Shown: positions 1 to 5,474 of the stretch, piece by piece | Layout of the letters: every line of letters starts with the position of its first letter | Numbering within the stretch: the first letter of the stretch is position 1 | Source of the DNA: Acidimicrobiales bacterium | GTDB lineage: Bacteria; Actinomycetota; Acidimicrobiia; Acidimicrobiales; Poriferisodaliceae | Direction: 5' to 3' | Length of the DNA: 7,163 bases | Assembly (NCBI GenBank): GCA_020631315.1 | Contig: JAHDHM010000186.1 | Span: 1-7,163 of the forward strand | Translations under genes and position numbers: made by a program | Notes under the pieces: model-generated | Database searches by the model: none | Seen by the model: the letters and a program-made list of their open reading frames with translations, nothing else | What the model was told of the DNA's origin: nothing

Positions 1-1
1 C

Positions 2-559
2 CTCGCCAACGGACGGGAGGCATCGGCGTTCGAGATCCAGTCCGAGTACCTGAACCGGGCCCTGCGTTACGCCGACAACCACGAGCTGCAGCCCCAAGAG
101 GTCCAGGCACTCCAGATGTGGGAACACTGCATGACCCGCATCGAGGACGACCCGCTCACCCTCAACCGTGAGGTCGACTGGGTGATCAAGTACCACCTGA
201 TCGAGCGGTACCGGGCAAAGCACGGACTCGATCTCGGCGATGCGAAGGTGCAGCTGATCGACCTGCAGTACCACGACGTCAACCAGGACCGCGGCCTGTT
301 CTACGTGATGCAAGAACGCGGTGCGGTCGAGCGGATGTGCACCGACGAGGCCATCGAGCACGCGGTCGAGCATCCTCCTGAGAGCACCCGTGCCCGTCTG
401 CGCGGTGAGTTCATCCGCAAGGCCAAGGAGAAGAAGCGGGACTACACGGTCGACTGGGTGCACCTGAAGCTCAACGATCAGGCCCAGCGCACCGTGCTGT
501 GCAAGGACCCGTTCAAGGCCTACGACGAGCGAGTCGACAAGCTGATCGAGAGCCTCTGA
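2..559 (+). CDS. pafA: Pup--protein ligase PafA, C-terminal part (5' truncated)
   Basis: PafA uses ATP to join the C-terminal glutamate of the small protein Pup to lysines of target proteins in the cytoplasm, marking them for the actinobacterial proteasome. The frame is open from the window edge and gives the last 185 residues, out of about 450 in the family. Recognisable segments include LQYHDVNQDRGLFYVMQ, the TRARLRGEFIRKA helix and the near-invariant tail VDWVHLKLNDQAQR followed by TVLCKDPF. This tail separates PafA from the related depupylase Dop, whose C-terminus differs. The gene ends with TGA one base before the GTG of the DUF3866 gene, so the two are probably co-transcribed. The N-terminal ATP-binding half lies outside the window, so catalytic residues there cannot be checked. 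Family assignment is from remembered sequence similarity and is strong. Confidence 0.95.
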   Translation, partial: LANGREASAFEIQSEYLNRALRYADNHELQPQEVQALQMWEHCMTRIEDDPLTLNREVDWVIKYHLIERYRAKHGLDLGDAKVQLIDLQYHDVNQDRGLFYVMQERGAVERMCTDEAIEHAVEHPPESTRARLRGEFIRKAKEKKRDYTVDWVHLKLNDQAQRTVLCKDPFKAYDERVDKLIESL

Positions 560-560
560 C

Positions 561-1673
561 GTGCCCAAGTTCGTCGTCGGCACCGTCGACGAGCTGACCT
601 CCTCACGGCGCGGTCTGCAGCGCGTGGTCGTCGACGGGCGGCCCGCGTACGTGCTCACCGACGTCATCGGCCCGGTCGACGTGGGGGACAGGGTGGTGGT
701 CAACACCACCGCCGTCGACCTCGGCCTGGGCACCGGCGGCTTCGACGTCGTCCACTGGAATCTCGCCACGGAGTCGATCGACCTTCCGGGCCCCGGCCAC
801 ATCATGAAGGCCCGCTACACGTCGGTGCAGGTCGACTCGGGCACGTGGGACACCGACCACGGCGTCGCCGCCGATGCCGAGACCGATGTCGCCACGCTCG
901 TACGCGGCGCGGTCGTCGTCGGTGCACAGCTGCACTCGCACGTCGGTGCGCTCGCGATCGGGCTGGCGGCCGCCGGCGTGAAGGTCGGTTTCGTGATGAC
1001 CGACGTCGCTGCGCTGCCGCTGGCACTGTCCGATCTCGTCGCGAGCCTCGACGAGGCCGGAGCCCTGGTGGGCACCGCCACCTCGGGTCAAGCGTTCGGC
1101 GGCACCCACGAATGTGTGACCGTCGCCAGCGGTGTCGCGGCGATGCGTCACGCCGGCGCCGACGTGGTGATCGTCGGGCCTGGCCCTGGGCATGTCGGGA
1201 CCGCCGACCCGTTGGCGTTCAGCGGTCTGAGCCTCGCCGCGGAGCTCGATCTGCTCGGCCGTCTCGGTGCCCGTGTCGCACTGGCCACCCGCTGGTCGAG
1301 TGCCGACCCCAGAGAGCGACATCGTGGCCTGTCCCACCACTCGGCCCAGCTGCTGTCGATCTCAGGAGCGCCGTGGGCAGTTCCGGTCGCCGATGGCGAC
1401 CAGGCCGACGTGGTGCGCTCCGTCGGTGGTGTGGCCGCGCCAACGATCGTCGACGCGACGGACGATCGGCCGGACCTGCGAGCAGCGTCGGTGCGGCTCG
1501 GTGTCGATGTCGACACCATGGGCCGGCGGTTGATGGACGACGAAGCGATGGTCTCGGTGCTCGACGCGGTCATCGGCTGGGCATCGGTCACCGCGAGTGG
1601 CGACATCGGTGGGGGGGTGTGGCGACGGCATCGGGGCTTTCCCGCCGTCGGTGTCGGTCGACGGGATCCCTGA
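561..1673 (+). CDS. DUF3866 family protein, function unknown
   Basis: This 370-residue protein matches my memory of the DUF3866 family, found mainly in Actinobacteria and Firmicutes; no biochemical function is established. Conserved-looking blocks are GPVDVGDRVVVNTTAVDLG (residues 37-55), GHIMKARY (79-86), the LHSHVG histidine pair (H125, H127), FGGTHECVT (179-187) and GPGPGHVGT (206-214). The glycine-rich loops and histidines suggest a ligand-binding or enzymatic role, but that is inference. There is no signal peptide or membrane segment, so it is probably cytoplasmic. The GTG start lies one base after the pafA stop, with a weak purine-rich site (GAGAG, about 8 bases upstream), suggesting translation coupled to pafA. 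The last 18 codons follow a run of seven G (1611-1617) and have weaker GC3 than the rest, so the C-terminal tail may not be exact. Family confidence is good; function is unknown. Confidence 0.85.
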   Translation: MPKFVVGTVDELTSSRRGLQRVVVDGRPAYVLTDVIGPVDVGDRVVVNTTAVDLGLGTGGFDVVHWNLATESIDLPGPGHIMKARYTSVQVDSGTWDTDHGVAADAETDVATLVRGAVVVGAQLHSHVGALAIGLAAAGVKVGFVMTDVAALPLALSDLVASLDEAGALVGTATSGQAFGGTHECVTVASGVAAMRHAGADVVIVGPGPGHVGTADPLAFSGLSLAAELDLLGRLGARVALATRWSSADPRERHRGLSHHSAQLLSISGAPWAVPVADGDQADVVRSVGGVAAPTIVDATDDRPDLRAASVRLGVDVDTMGRRLMDDEAMVSVLDAVIGWASVTASGDIGGGVWRRHRGFPAVGVGRRDP

Positions 1674-1734
1674 TGTCAGTTCGCGTCACCGACGACACGA
1701 TGCCGGGCGCCTCGGATTCGGGGACCGTCTCGGG

Positions 1735-1740
1735 TAGGGT
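1735..1740 (+). promoter_or_regulatory. Probable -10 box (TAGGGT) of a leaderless lepB promoter
   Basis: TAGGGT fits the actinobacterial TANNNT -10 pattern. It ends 9 bases before the GTG at 1750, so transcription would begin at or next to the start codon. No Shine-Dalgarno sequence lies between the box and the GTG, and no clear -35 hexamer is visible. The same box supplies an in-frame TAG stop for the lepB frame, which rules out a longer N-terminus. Confidence 0.5.
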
Positions 1741-1749
1741 CGCGCTCGC

Positions 1750-2388
1750 GTGACCGCCACCGACTCCTCGTCAGCTGCTGCTCCGTCGGCCTTCGACGTC
1801 CTTCCCGAGTGGAAGGGCCTCGAGGAGGACGTCTACGACGACAACGAAGCCGAGATCACCACCAGGTCGTCACTGCGGCAGGCCCTCGAGTGGGGTGCGG
1901 TGATCATCGGTGCGTTGATCGCGGCGCTGCTCATCAAGACGTTCTTGTTCCAGGCGTTCTACATCCCGTCGGGTTCGATGGAGCAGACCCTGGCCGTCGG
2001 CGACCGGGTGCTGGTCAACAAGATCAGCTACGACTACGGCGATCTCGCCCGCGGCGACGTCATCGTGTTCCATCGCCCGTCGAACGCGCCGCCCTCCGAT
2101 GTCGAGGACTTCATCAAGCGCATCATCGGCTTGCCCGGCGACACGCTCGAAGCCATCGACGGCACGGTGTACGTCAACGGCGTGCCGGCTGAAGAGCCCT
2201 ACATCGACCCGGGTGACGTCACGACCAACCTGCCGCGGACCGTCGTCCCGGACGGCCATGTGTTCGTGATGGGCGACAACCGCGACAACTCGACCGACAG
2301 CCGGATCTTCGGTGCGGTCGATCAGGAGCTGATCGTCGGCAAGGCGTTCCTCACCGTCTGGCCCATCGGTTCCATCGGCGGACTGTAA
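1750..2388 (+). CDS. lepB: Signal peptidase I
   Basis: Type I signal peptidase cleaves signal peptides from proteins leaving through the Sec and Tat pathways, on the outer face of the cytoplasmic membrane. The 212-residue product has an acidic cytoplasmic N-terminus (1-46), one membrane segment (about 47-66) and an external catalytic domain. The Ser/Lys dyad is clear: Ser76 in YIPSGSMEQTL and Lys123 in FIKRIIGLPGD. The family box GDNRDNS is at 175-181, followed by SRIFG. Length is typical of single-membrane-span Gram-positive enzymes. GTG 1750 is the only plausible start: an in-frame TAG lies at 1735-1737 and the next ATG codes Met77, inside the active-site motif. A 76-base gap and its own -10 box suggest independent transcription in addition to any read-through from pafA. 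The TAA stop overlaps the first base pairs of a 72-bp tandem repeat. Confidence 0.96.
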   Translation: MTATDSSSAAAPSAFDVLPEWKGLEEDVYDDNEAEITTRSSLRQALEWGAVIIGALIAALLIKTFLFQAFYIPSGSMEQTLAVGDRVLVNKISYDYGDLARGDVIVFHRPSNAPPSDVEDFIKRIIGLPGDTLEAIDGTVYVNGVPAEEPYIDPGDVTTNLPRTVVPDGHVFVMGDNRDNSTDSRIFGAVDQELIVGKAFLTVWPIGSIGGL

Positions 2389-2544
2389 GCCCGCCGGACC
2401 AGCACAGTCGGGCTGTAGCCCGTGAGCCGACTCCGAAGGGGTCGTCGAAGGGATGCGGAAGCCCGCCGGACCAGCACAGTCGGGCTGTAGCCCGTGAGCC
2501 GACTCCGAAGGGGTCGTCGAAGGGATGCGGTAGCCCGCCGGACC
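2387..2544. repeat. Perfect 72-bp tandem repeat (two copies plus 13-bp remnant)
   Basis: Copy 1 (2387-2458) and copy 2 (2459-2530) are identical over all 72 bases. A third start, 2532-2544, keeps AGCCCGCCGGACC and then diverges. Copy 1 begins on the two A's of the lepB TAA stop. Each copy holds two hairpins: CGGGC-TGTA-GCCCG (2409-2422 and 2481-2494) and CGACTCC-GAA-GGGGTCG with one G-U pair (2428-2444 and 2500-2516). The element fills almost all of the space between convergent lepB and the phosphodiesterase gene. It contains no start codon opening a convincing gene, although one frame on each strand stays open because 72 is a multiple of 3. It could act as a two-way terminator without a U-tract, or be a mobile or variable-number element; the sequence does not decide. 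Confidence 0.9.
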
Positions 2545-2554
2545 GGCGTCAGCG

Positions 2555-3277
2555 CTAGCTGAGCGTGGTGGCGTCGATCGCGCTCATCATGCGGTCGACG
2601 TGGTCGCTGAAGACGCCGTCGAGGCCCATGAGCACGAGGTCCTGCACGACGCGCTCGTGCTGGGCGTCCCAGCCCAGGCAGTAGCGGTCGAAGCGGTGGA
2701 ACAACGCGGCGAGGCCACCCGTCCAGTCCTTGTGGTGCATGTTGATGGCGTCGATGCCGGCCTCGGCGATCGTGGCCGCTCGCCGCTCGGGCCCCTCACG
2801 GATCCGACCCAGTCGGGTGGAGTCGACGAGGCGGGCCGTGGTCTCGGGGCGCCACGTGGCGACGGTGCGCCAGTCCGGGTGGCACAACCACAGACGGGTC
2901 TCGGCGCCGGCTCCACGGGCGACACGGATGACCTCGAGCGCGGCCTCGGGATCCTTCACGTCGAGTGAGAGCTCGAAGTCGGTGCCACAGCGCGCGTAGA
3001 GCTCGCTCAGTGTCGGGACGTGCTCGGGAAGGTCCTGGCGTCGCATCTCGCGGATCGGACGCTTCATCATCTTGAGCGGTCCGTGGCGGAACTCGCCGTC
3101 GTGGTCCAGGACGACCTCGCCGTCGTTGGTGATCCAGACGTCGCTCTCGAGCCCGGTGGCGCCGAGTTTGCGGGCCAGTTCGAAGGCTTCGAGGGTGTTC
3201 TCCGGGGCGTGGGCCTTGGCGCCGCGATGTGCGAAGCCGATCGGGGGAGTGCGAAGCGCAGGGAGCCGCTGTTGCAT
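2555..3277 (-). CDS. Glycerophosphodiester phosphodiesterase family protein
   Basis: GDPD-family enzymes hydrolyse glycerophosphodiesters, products of phospholipid turnover, to glycerol 3-phosphate and an alcohol using a divalent metal. The 240-residue product has the diagnostic motifs in order: FAHRG with His17, APENTLEAF (24-32), the metal-binding E-x-D pair Glu44/Asp46 in LESDVW, the second catalytic histidine His59 in VLDHD, then LSLDVK (103-108) where the family usually has an acidic residue before the lysine, and a C-terminal GVFSDHVD block in place of the common TDYP. Length matches bacterial GDPDs. There is no signal peptide, so it is probably cytoplasmic. ATG at 3277 is chosen because the HRG motif lies 17 residues in; the open frame upstream is only antisense to the next gene. 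It is transcribed against lepB and divergently from the zinc-ribbon gene. Substrate cannot be told from sequence. Confidence 0.9.
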   Translation of the reverse strand: MQQRLPALRTPPIGFAHRGAKAHAPENTLEAFELARKLGATGLESDVWITNDGEVVLDHDGEFRHGPLKMMKRPIREMRRQDLPEHVPTLSELYARCGTDFELSLDVKDPEAALEVIRVARGAGAETRLWLCHPDWRTVATWRPETTARLVDSTRLGRIREGPERRAATIAEAGIDAINMHHKDWTGGLAALFHRFDRYCLGWDAQHERVVQDLVLMGLDGVFSDHVDRMMSAIDATTLS

Positions 3278-3283
3278 CGGAAC

Positions 3284-3289
3284 ATTGTG
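3284..3289 (-). promoter_or_regulatory. Possible -10 box (CACAAT) of a leaderless phosphodiesterase gene
   Basis: On the minus strand CACAAT lies six bases before the ATG at 3277. It matches TATAAT at four of six places but lacks the first T of the TANNNT pattern. The gap has no Shine-Dalgarno site, which fits leaderless expression like that proposed for three other genes here. This is a weak call made mainly on position. Confidence 0.25.
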
Positions 3290-3343
3290 GCGTCCCGTGA
3301 GCGGCCGGCGGGACACCTGTGCCGGTGACGTCGCAGGAGGGGT

Positions 3344-3358
3344 TCGAGAAGTTCTCGA
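3344..3358. promoter_or_regulatory. 15-bp inverted repeat, candidate operator
   Basis: TCGAGAA-G-TTCTCGA is a perfect seven-base inverted repeat around one central base, in the 153-base region between two divergent genes. It lies 67 bases from the phosphodiesterase start and 72 from the zinc-ribbon start. It resembles a dimeric repressor site, but it does not match the actinobacterial LexA box (TCGAAC-N4-GTTCGA) in spacing. Function is inferred from symmetry and position alone. Confidence 0.3.
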
Positions 3359-3420
3359 CATCTCACTCGTCATGTCCTCAACGCAGCGGTCGACTGTCCC
3401 GATGGGTCTTGGCAAGCAGC

Positions 3421-3426
3421 GAGGAG
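3421..3426 (+). promoter_or_regulatory. Ribosome-binding site of the zinc-ribbon gene
   Basis: GAGGAG sits four bases before the ATG at 3431. It is the clearest Shine-Dalgarno sequence in the window and fixes this start. Confidence 0.7.
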
Positions 3427-3430
3427 ACTC

Positions 3431-3769
3431 ATGGCGAAGATCCGGGCGAGCTGCCCCACCTGTGGAGATGTCGAGCTGACGACGGACGACGTGGTCGTGC
3501 GCGTCTGCGCCGACGACAACTCGGGCACCTACACCTTCGGGTGTCCGGTGTGTGAGACACAGGTGGCAAAGCCCGCAGAACAACACATCGTTGACCTTCT
3601 GACCGCCTCGGGCGTCAAGGTGGTCGTCTGGAACCTGCCGGCGGAACTGCTGGAACGTCCCGTCGGGGAGCCGTTCACGCACGACGACCTGTTGGACTTC
3701 CATTCGATCCTCGACGACGACGAGCAGGTCATGGCCGCTCTGGACGAACTGGTCCGCAACGTCAGCTGA
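3431..3769 (+). CDS. Small zinc-ribbon protein, function unknown
   Basis: I do not recognise a named family for this 112-residue acidic protein. It begins with a probable zinc ribbon: C8-P-T-C11 and C38-P-V-C41 form two paired cysteine knuckles, with an extra Cys26 between them. A predicted alpha/beta segment follows (about 50-72, including DLLTASGVKVVVW), then an acidic helical tail (84-112) with PFTHDDLLDFHSIL. The ATG is supported by a good ribosome-binding site, GAGGAG at 3421-3426, four bases upstream, unlike the leaderless-looking neighbours. There is no signal peptide or membrane segment, so it should be cytoplasmic. It stands alone: divergent from the phosphodiesterase gene and closed off by a strong hairpin at 3828-3864. 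A regulatory or nucleic-acid-binding role is possible for a zinc ribbon, but nothing here proves it. Confidence 0.8.
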   Translation: MAKIRASCPTCGDVELTTDDVVVRVCADDNSGTYTFGCPVCETQVAKPAEQHIVDLLTASGVKVVVWNLPAELLERPVGEPFTHDDLLDFHSILDDDEQVMAALDELVRNVS

Positions 3770-3827
3770 GGCTGGCACGGTCGGTACGTCGCAGCGACGC
3801 CTGCGTCGGCCGACTTCATCGACTGAT

Positions 3828-3864
3828 CGACCGAGTCCTCGCCCTCGTGGCGGGGACTCGGTCG
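3828..3864 (+). terminator. Strong hairpin, probable terminator
   Basis: CGACCGAGTCC (3828-3838) pairs perfectly with GGACTCGGTCG (3854-3864). The stem continues through a G-U pair and CGCC/GGCG, giving about 16 base pairs around the five-base loop CTCGT. It is followed by GTTGTCG, only a weak U-rich tail, as is common in high-GC actinobacteria. It lies 58 bases after the zinc-ribbon stop and would separate that gene from the tat operon. Confidence 0.75.
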
Positions 3865-3877
3865 TTGTCGCGGCGAC

Positions 3878-3883
3878 TACGAT
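3878..3883 (+). promoter_or_regulatory. Probable -10 box (TACGAT) of the tat operon promoter
   Basis: TACGAT matches TANNNT and ends nine bases before ATG 3893, leaving no room for an untranslated leader with a Shine-Dalgarno site. It follows the terminator hairpin by 13 bases, so a -35 element with normal spacing would lie inside the hairpin's 3' arm. It probably drives the four overlapping genes downstream. Confidence 0.5.
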
Positions 3884-3892
3884 CTGGGGCCG

Positions 3893-4204
3893 ATGAGCCT
3901 CCTGTGGTTCGCCCCCGCGATCGTCCTCGTGATCGGTGCCGTCGTCGTCGGGCGACAGGTCAGCGTCGTGCGCGAGCTCGCCGACGAGACCGAGGTCGCA
4001 CTCGCCGAAGCCGGTGAGGCGGTCGCCGTCGTCGACCTCGGACGGCGTGACCTCGACGTGCTGATCGGACGGCTCGCACACGGCGCCGACGCCGTCGGCG
4101 GACCGTGGCGGGCGGTGTCGACCTCGGCGACGCTGATGCGGGGCTGGTGGCGACGAGGCCGGCCGCCGGTGCCGGCTTCCGACGACGTACCCTCTGTGCC
4201 ATGA
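3893..4204 (+). CDS. Small membrane-anchored protein, function unknown
   Basis: This 103-residue protein has one N-terminal hydrophobic segment (about residues 3-20, LLWFAPAIVLVIGAVVVG), then a probable helix rich in Ala, Glu and Val (about 24-62) that could form a coiled coil. A basic WWRRGRPP patch and a Pro-rich tail follow. The segment could be a membrane anchor or an uncleaved signal; no lipobox or Ala-X-Ala site is obvious. ATG 3893 is supported by the TACGAT box nine bases upstream. Its TGA overlaps the ATG of the TatB-like gene (ATGA at 4201-4204), so the two are likely translated together. That coupling and the membrane anchor suggest work at the Tat translocase or envelope, but I recognise no family and the link is inference. 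High GC3 in the frame supports real coding. Confidence 0.7.
   Translation: MSLLWFAPAIVLVIGAVVVGRQVSVVRELADETEVALAEAGEAVAVVDLGRRDLDVLIGRLAHGADAVGGPWRAVSTSATLMRGWWRRGRPPVPASDDVPSVP
4188..4193 (+). promoter_or_regulatory. Possible internal -10 box (TACCCT) ahead of the TatB-like gene
   Basis: TACCCT fits TANNNT and ends seven bases before ATG 4201, the position expected for a leaderless transcript. It lies inside the end of the upstream gene, so it would be a second, internal promoter of the operon. No -35 match is visible. Confidence 0.4.
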
Positions 4205-4671
4205 GTCTGTCGAGCACGGAGATCATGATCATCGCCCTCGTGGCGTTGATCGCGCTCGGCCCGCAGCGGCTGCCCGACGCGTTGCGCACCGCGGGCAAGT
4301 ACTACCGCCAGTTCCGTGACGTGACCGGCTCGGTCCAGCGCGAGATCAACTCCGTGGTCAACGAGACGACCGGGATGGTGACCGGGACCGCCGGACTCGT
4401 GGCCAACGAGACGGCCAAGACCACCGGGTCGATGGCGCCGGCCACGCCCGCGGCACCGTCGACGCCGAACGAGGCGTTCCGGCCCGACCAGACCAGTCCG
4501 GTCGCTCCCGCCGATGAACTCCCGGCGGACACCGCCACCGCTCCTGCCGACGTGGCGCCGGCGGACGTGGCGCCTGCCGATGAACTCCCCGCCGAAGAGC
4601 TGGCGGCGGACGAGTTCCCCGCCGACGATCTGCCGACCGACGAGCTACCTGCCGAGCACCCGAACGCATGA
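4201..4671 (+). CDS. tatB: Twin-arginine translocase TatA/TatB-family subunit, TatB-like
   Basis: TatA-family proteins form the translocase with TatC and carry folded proteins with twin-arginine signals across the cytoplasmic membrane. The 156-residue product has a short membrane helix (about 4-19), the hinge LGPQRLP (19-25) and an amphipathic helix (about 26-54). Glu7 in the membrane helix and GPQRLP rather than FGxKKLP are features of TatB, the substrate-receptor partner of TatC. Pipelines may still call it tatA because of its place beside tatC. The C-terminal tail is Pro/Ala-rich and acidic, with a loose pentapeptide repeat of the type PAD-E/V-L/A from about residue 102 to 154. The start is chosen because it places the membrane helix at the N-terminus as in the family, and because of the -10 box. 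An in-frame ATG at 4105 would add 32 unrelated residues. Its stop overlaps the tatC start. Confidence 0.9.
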   Translation: MSLSSTEIMIIALVALIALGPQRLPDALRTAGKYYRQFRDVTGSVQREINSVVNETTGMVTGTAGLVANETAKTTGSMAPATPAAPSTPNEAFRPDQTSPVAPADELPADTATAPADVAPADVAPADELPAEELAADEFPADDLPTDELPAEHPNA

Positions 4672-5474
4672 CCGAGACAGTCCGTTCGCCGGGCGACATG
4701 ACCTTCTGGGATCACCTCGGCGAGCTGCGTACCCGCATCATCCGATCCCTGATCGCCATCGGTGTCTGTGCCGCGGTGATGATCGCGCTGTGGGACTGGA
4801 TCTCGGACTTCTTCCTCGATCCCTATTGCGACGTCCTCGCCGATCTGCGTCCGGACGAGACCTGCAGCTTGTTCATCCGTGACCCGATCGAGGGGTTCCG
4901 GACCCGCCTGACGGTCGGTTTCATGGGTGGTGTGGCACTCGCGATGCCGGTCGTGCTGTGGCAGGTGTGGCGCTTCGTCACGCCGGCCTTGAAGTCCAAC
5001 GAGAAGCGCTGGGCCATCCCGTTCGTCATCGCCGGGCTCATCCTGTTCGTCTCGGGCGTGCTGCTCGGGTTCTGGGTGTTCCCCAGGGCCCTCGAGTTCT
5101 TCATCGACGTCGGCGGTCCGAACATCGACCCGCTGTTCGGGCCGGCGGAGTACTTCAACCTGATCTTCTTCCTGATGCTCAGCTTCGGTCTCGGCTTCGA
5201 GTTCCCGATCCTGTTGATCTTCATGCAGCTCGCGGGAGTGATCGACCACAAGCAGCTGGGGAAGGCCAGGCGGTTCGCCATCGTCGGCATCGTGAGCATG
5301 GCGGCGATCATCACCCCGACGGGCGACCCGATCACGCTCGGCGCCCTGTCGATCCCGCTGTACATCTTCTACGAGGCCAGCATCGTCATCGGGTGGGCGT
5401 TGACCCGCAACCGTGAGCCGGACGTGCGTCCGCTGCGCGAGAAGTTGCCGCGCTGGCTCCGTCGGGGCTCGTGA
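4668..5474 (+). CDS. tatC: Sec-independent protein translocase TatC
   Basis: TatC is the polytopic membrane core of the Tat translocase and binds the twin-arginine signal. The 268-residue protein has six hydrophobic segments, roughly 24-42, 81-101, 115-138, 163-190, 203-215 and 224-244. The family signature HLGELRTR is at 16-23, with His16, Glu19 and Arg21 spaced as in the E. coli signal-binding N-terminus. Other landmarks are DPIEGF (72-77), WQVWRFVTPAL (98-108) with NEKR holding Glu112, FGLGFEFP with Glu178 in membrane segment four, and ITPTGDP (215-221). The first external loop has two cysteines, Cys54 and Cys66. The ATG overlaps the previous stop (ATGA) and its TGA overlaps the helicase GTG, so it sits in a tightly coupled operon. 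A second Met at residue 11 is a less likely start. Length and motifs look intact. Confidence 0.97.
   Translation: MTETVRSPGDMTFWDHLGELRTRIIRSLIAIGVCAAVMIALWDWISDFFLDPYCDVLADLRPDETCSLFIRDPIEGFRTRLTVGFMGGVALAMPVVLWQVWRFVTPALKSNEKRWAIPFVIAGLILFVSGVLLGFWVFPRALEFFIDVGGPNIDPLFGPAEYFNLIFFLMLSFGLGFEFPILLIFMQLAGVIDHKQLGKARRFAIVGIVSMAAIITPTGDPITLGALSIPLYIFYEASIVIGWALTRNREPDVRPLREKLPRWLRRGS

Noticed and set aside
603..1340. 245-codon minus-strand frame opposite the DUF3866 gene
   Set aside because: Composition is shadow-like and the plus strand has family-conserved blocks across the same stretch.
2387..2544. CRISPR array
   Set aside because: Only two full units, directly adjacent with no unique spacers, and no cas genes nearby.
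2389..2554. Possible peptide encoded by the 72-bp repeats (one frame on each strand stays open because 72 is divisible by 3)
   Set aside because: No start codon with a ribosome-binding site or -10 box is present, and the frame is closed soon after the array.
3344..3358. LexA/SOS box
   Set aside because: The actinobacterial consensus has TCGAAC-N4-GTTCGA over 16 bases; this site is 15 bases with a different core.
3278..4081. Long upstream extension of the phosphodiesterase frame on the minus strand
   Set aside because: It runs antisense through the zinc-ribbon and small membrane genes, has no homology that I recognise, and the GDPD motif HRG sits correctly 17 residues after ATG 3277.
4105..4200. 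Upstream in-frame ATG start for the TatB-like gene
   Set aside because: It would add 32 residues before the membrane helix, unlike the family, and lies within the upstream coding gene.
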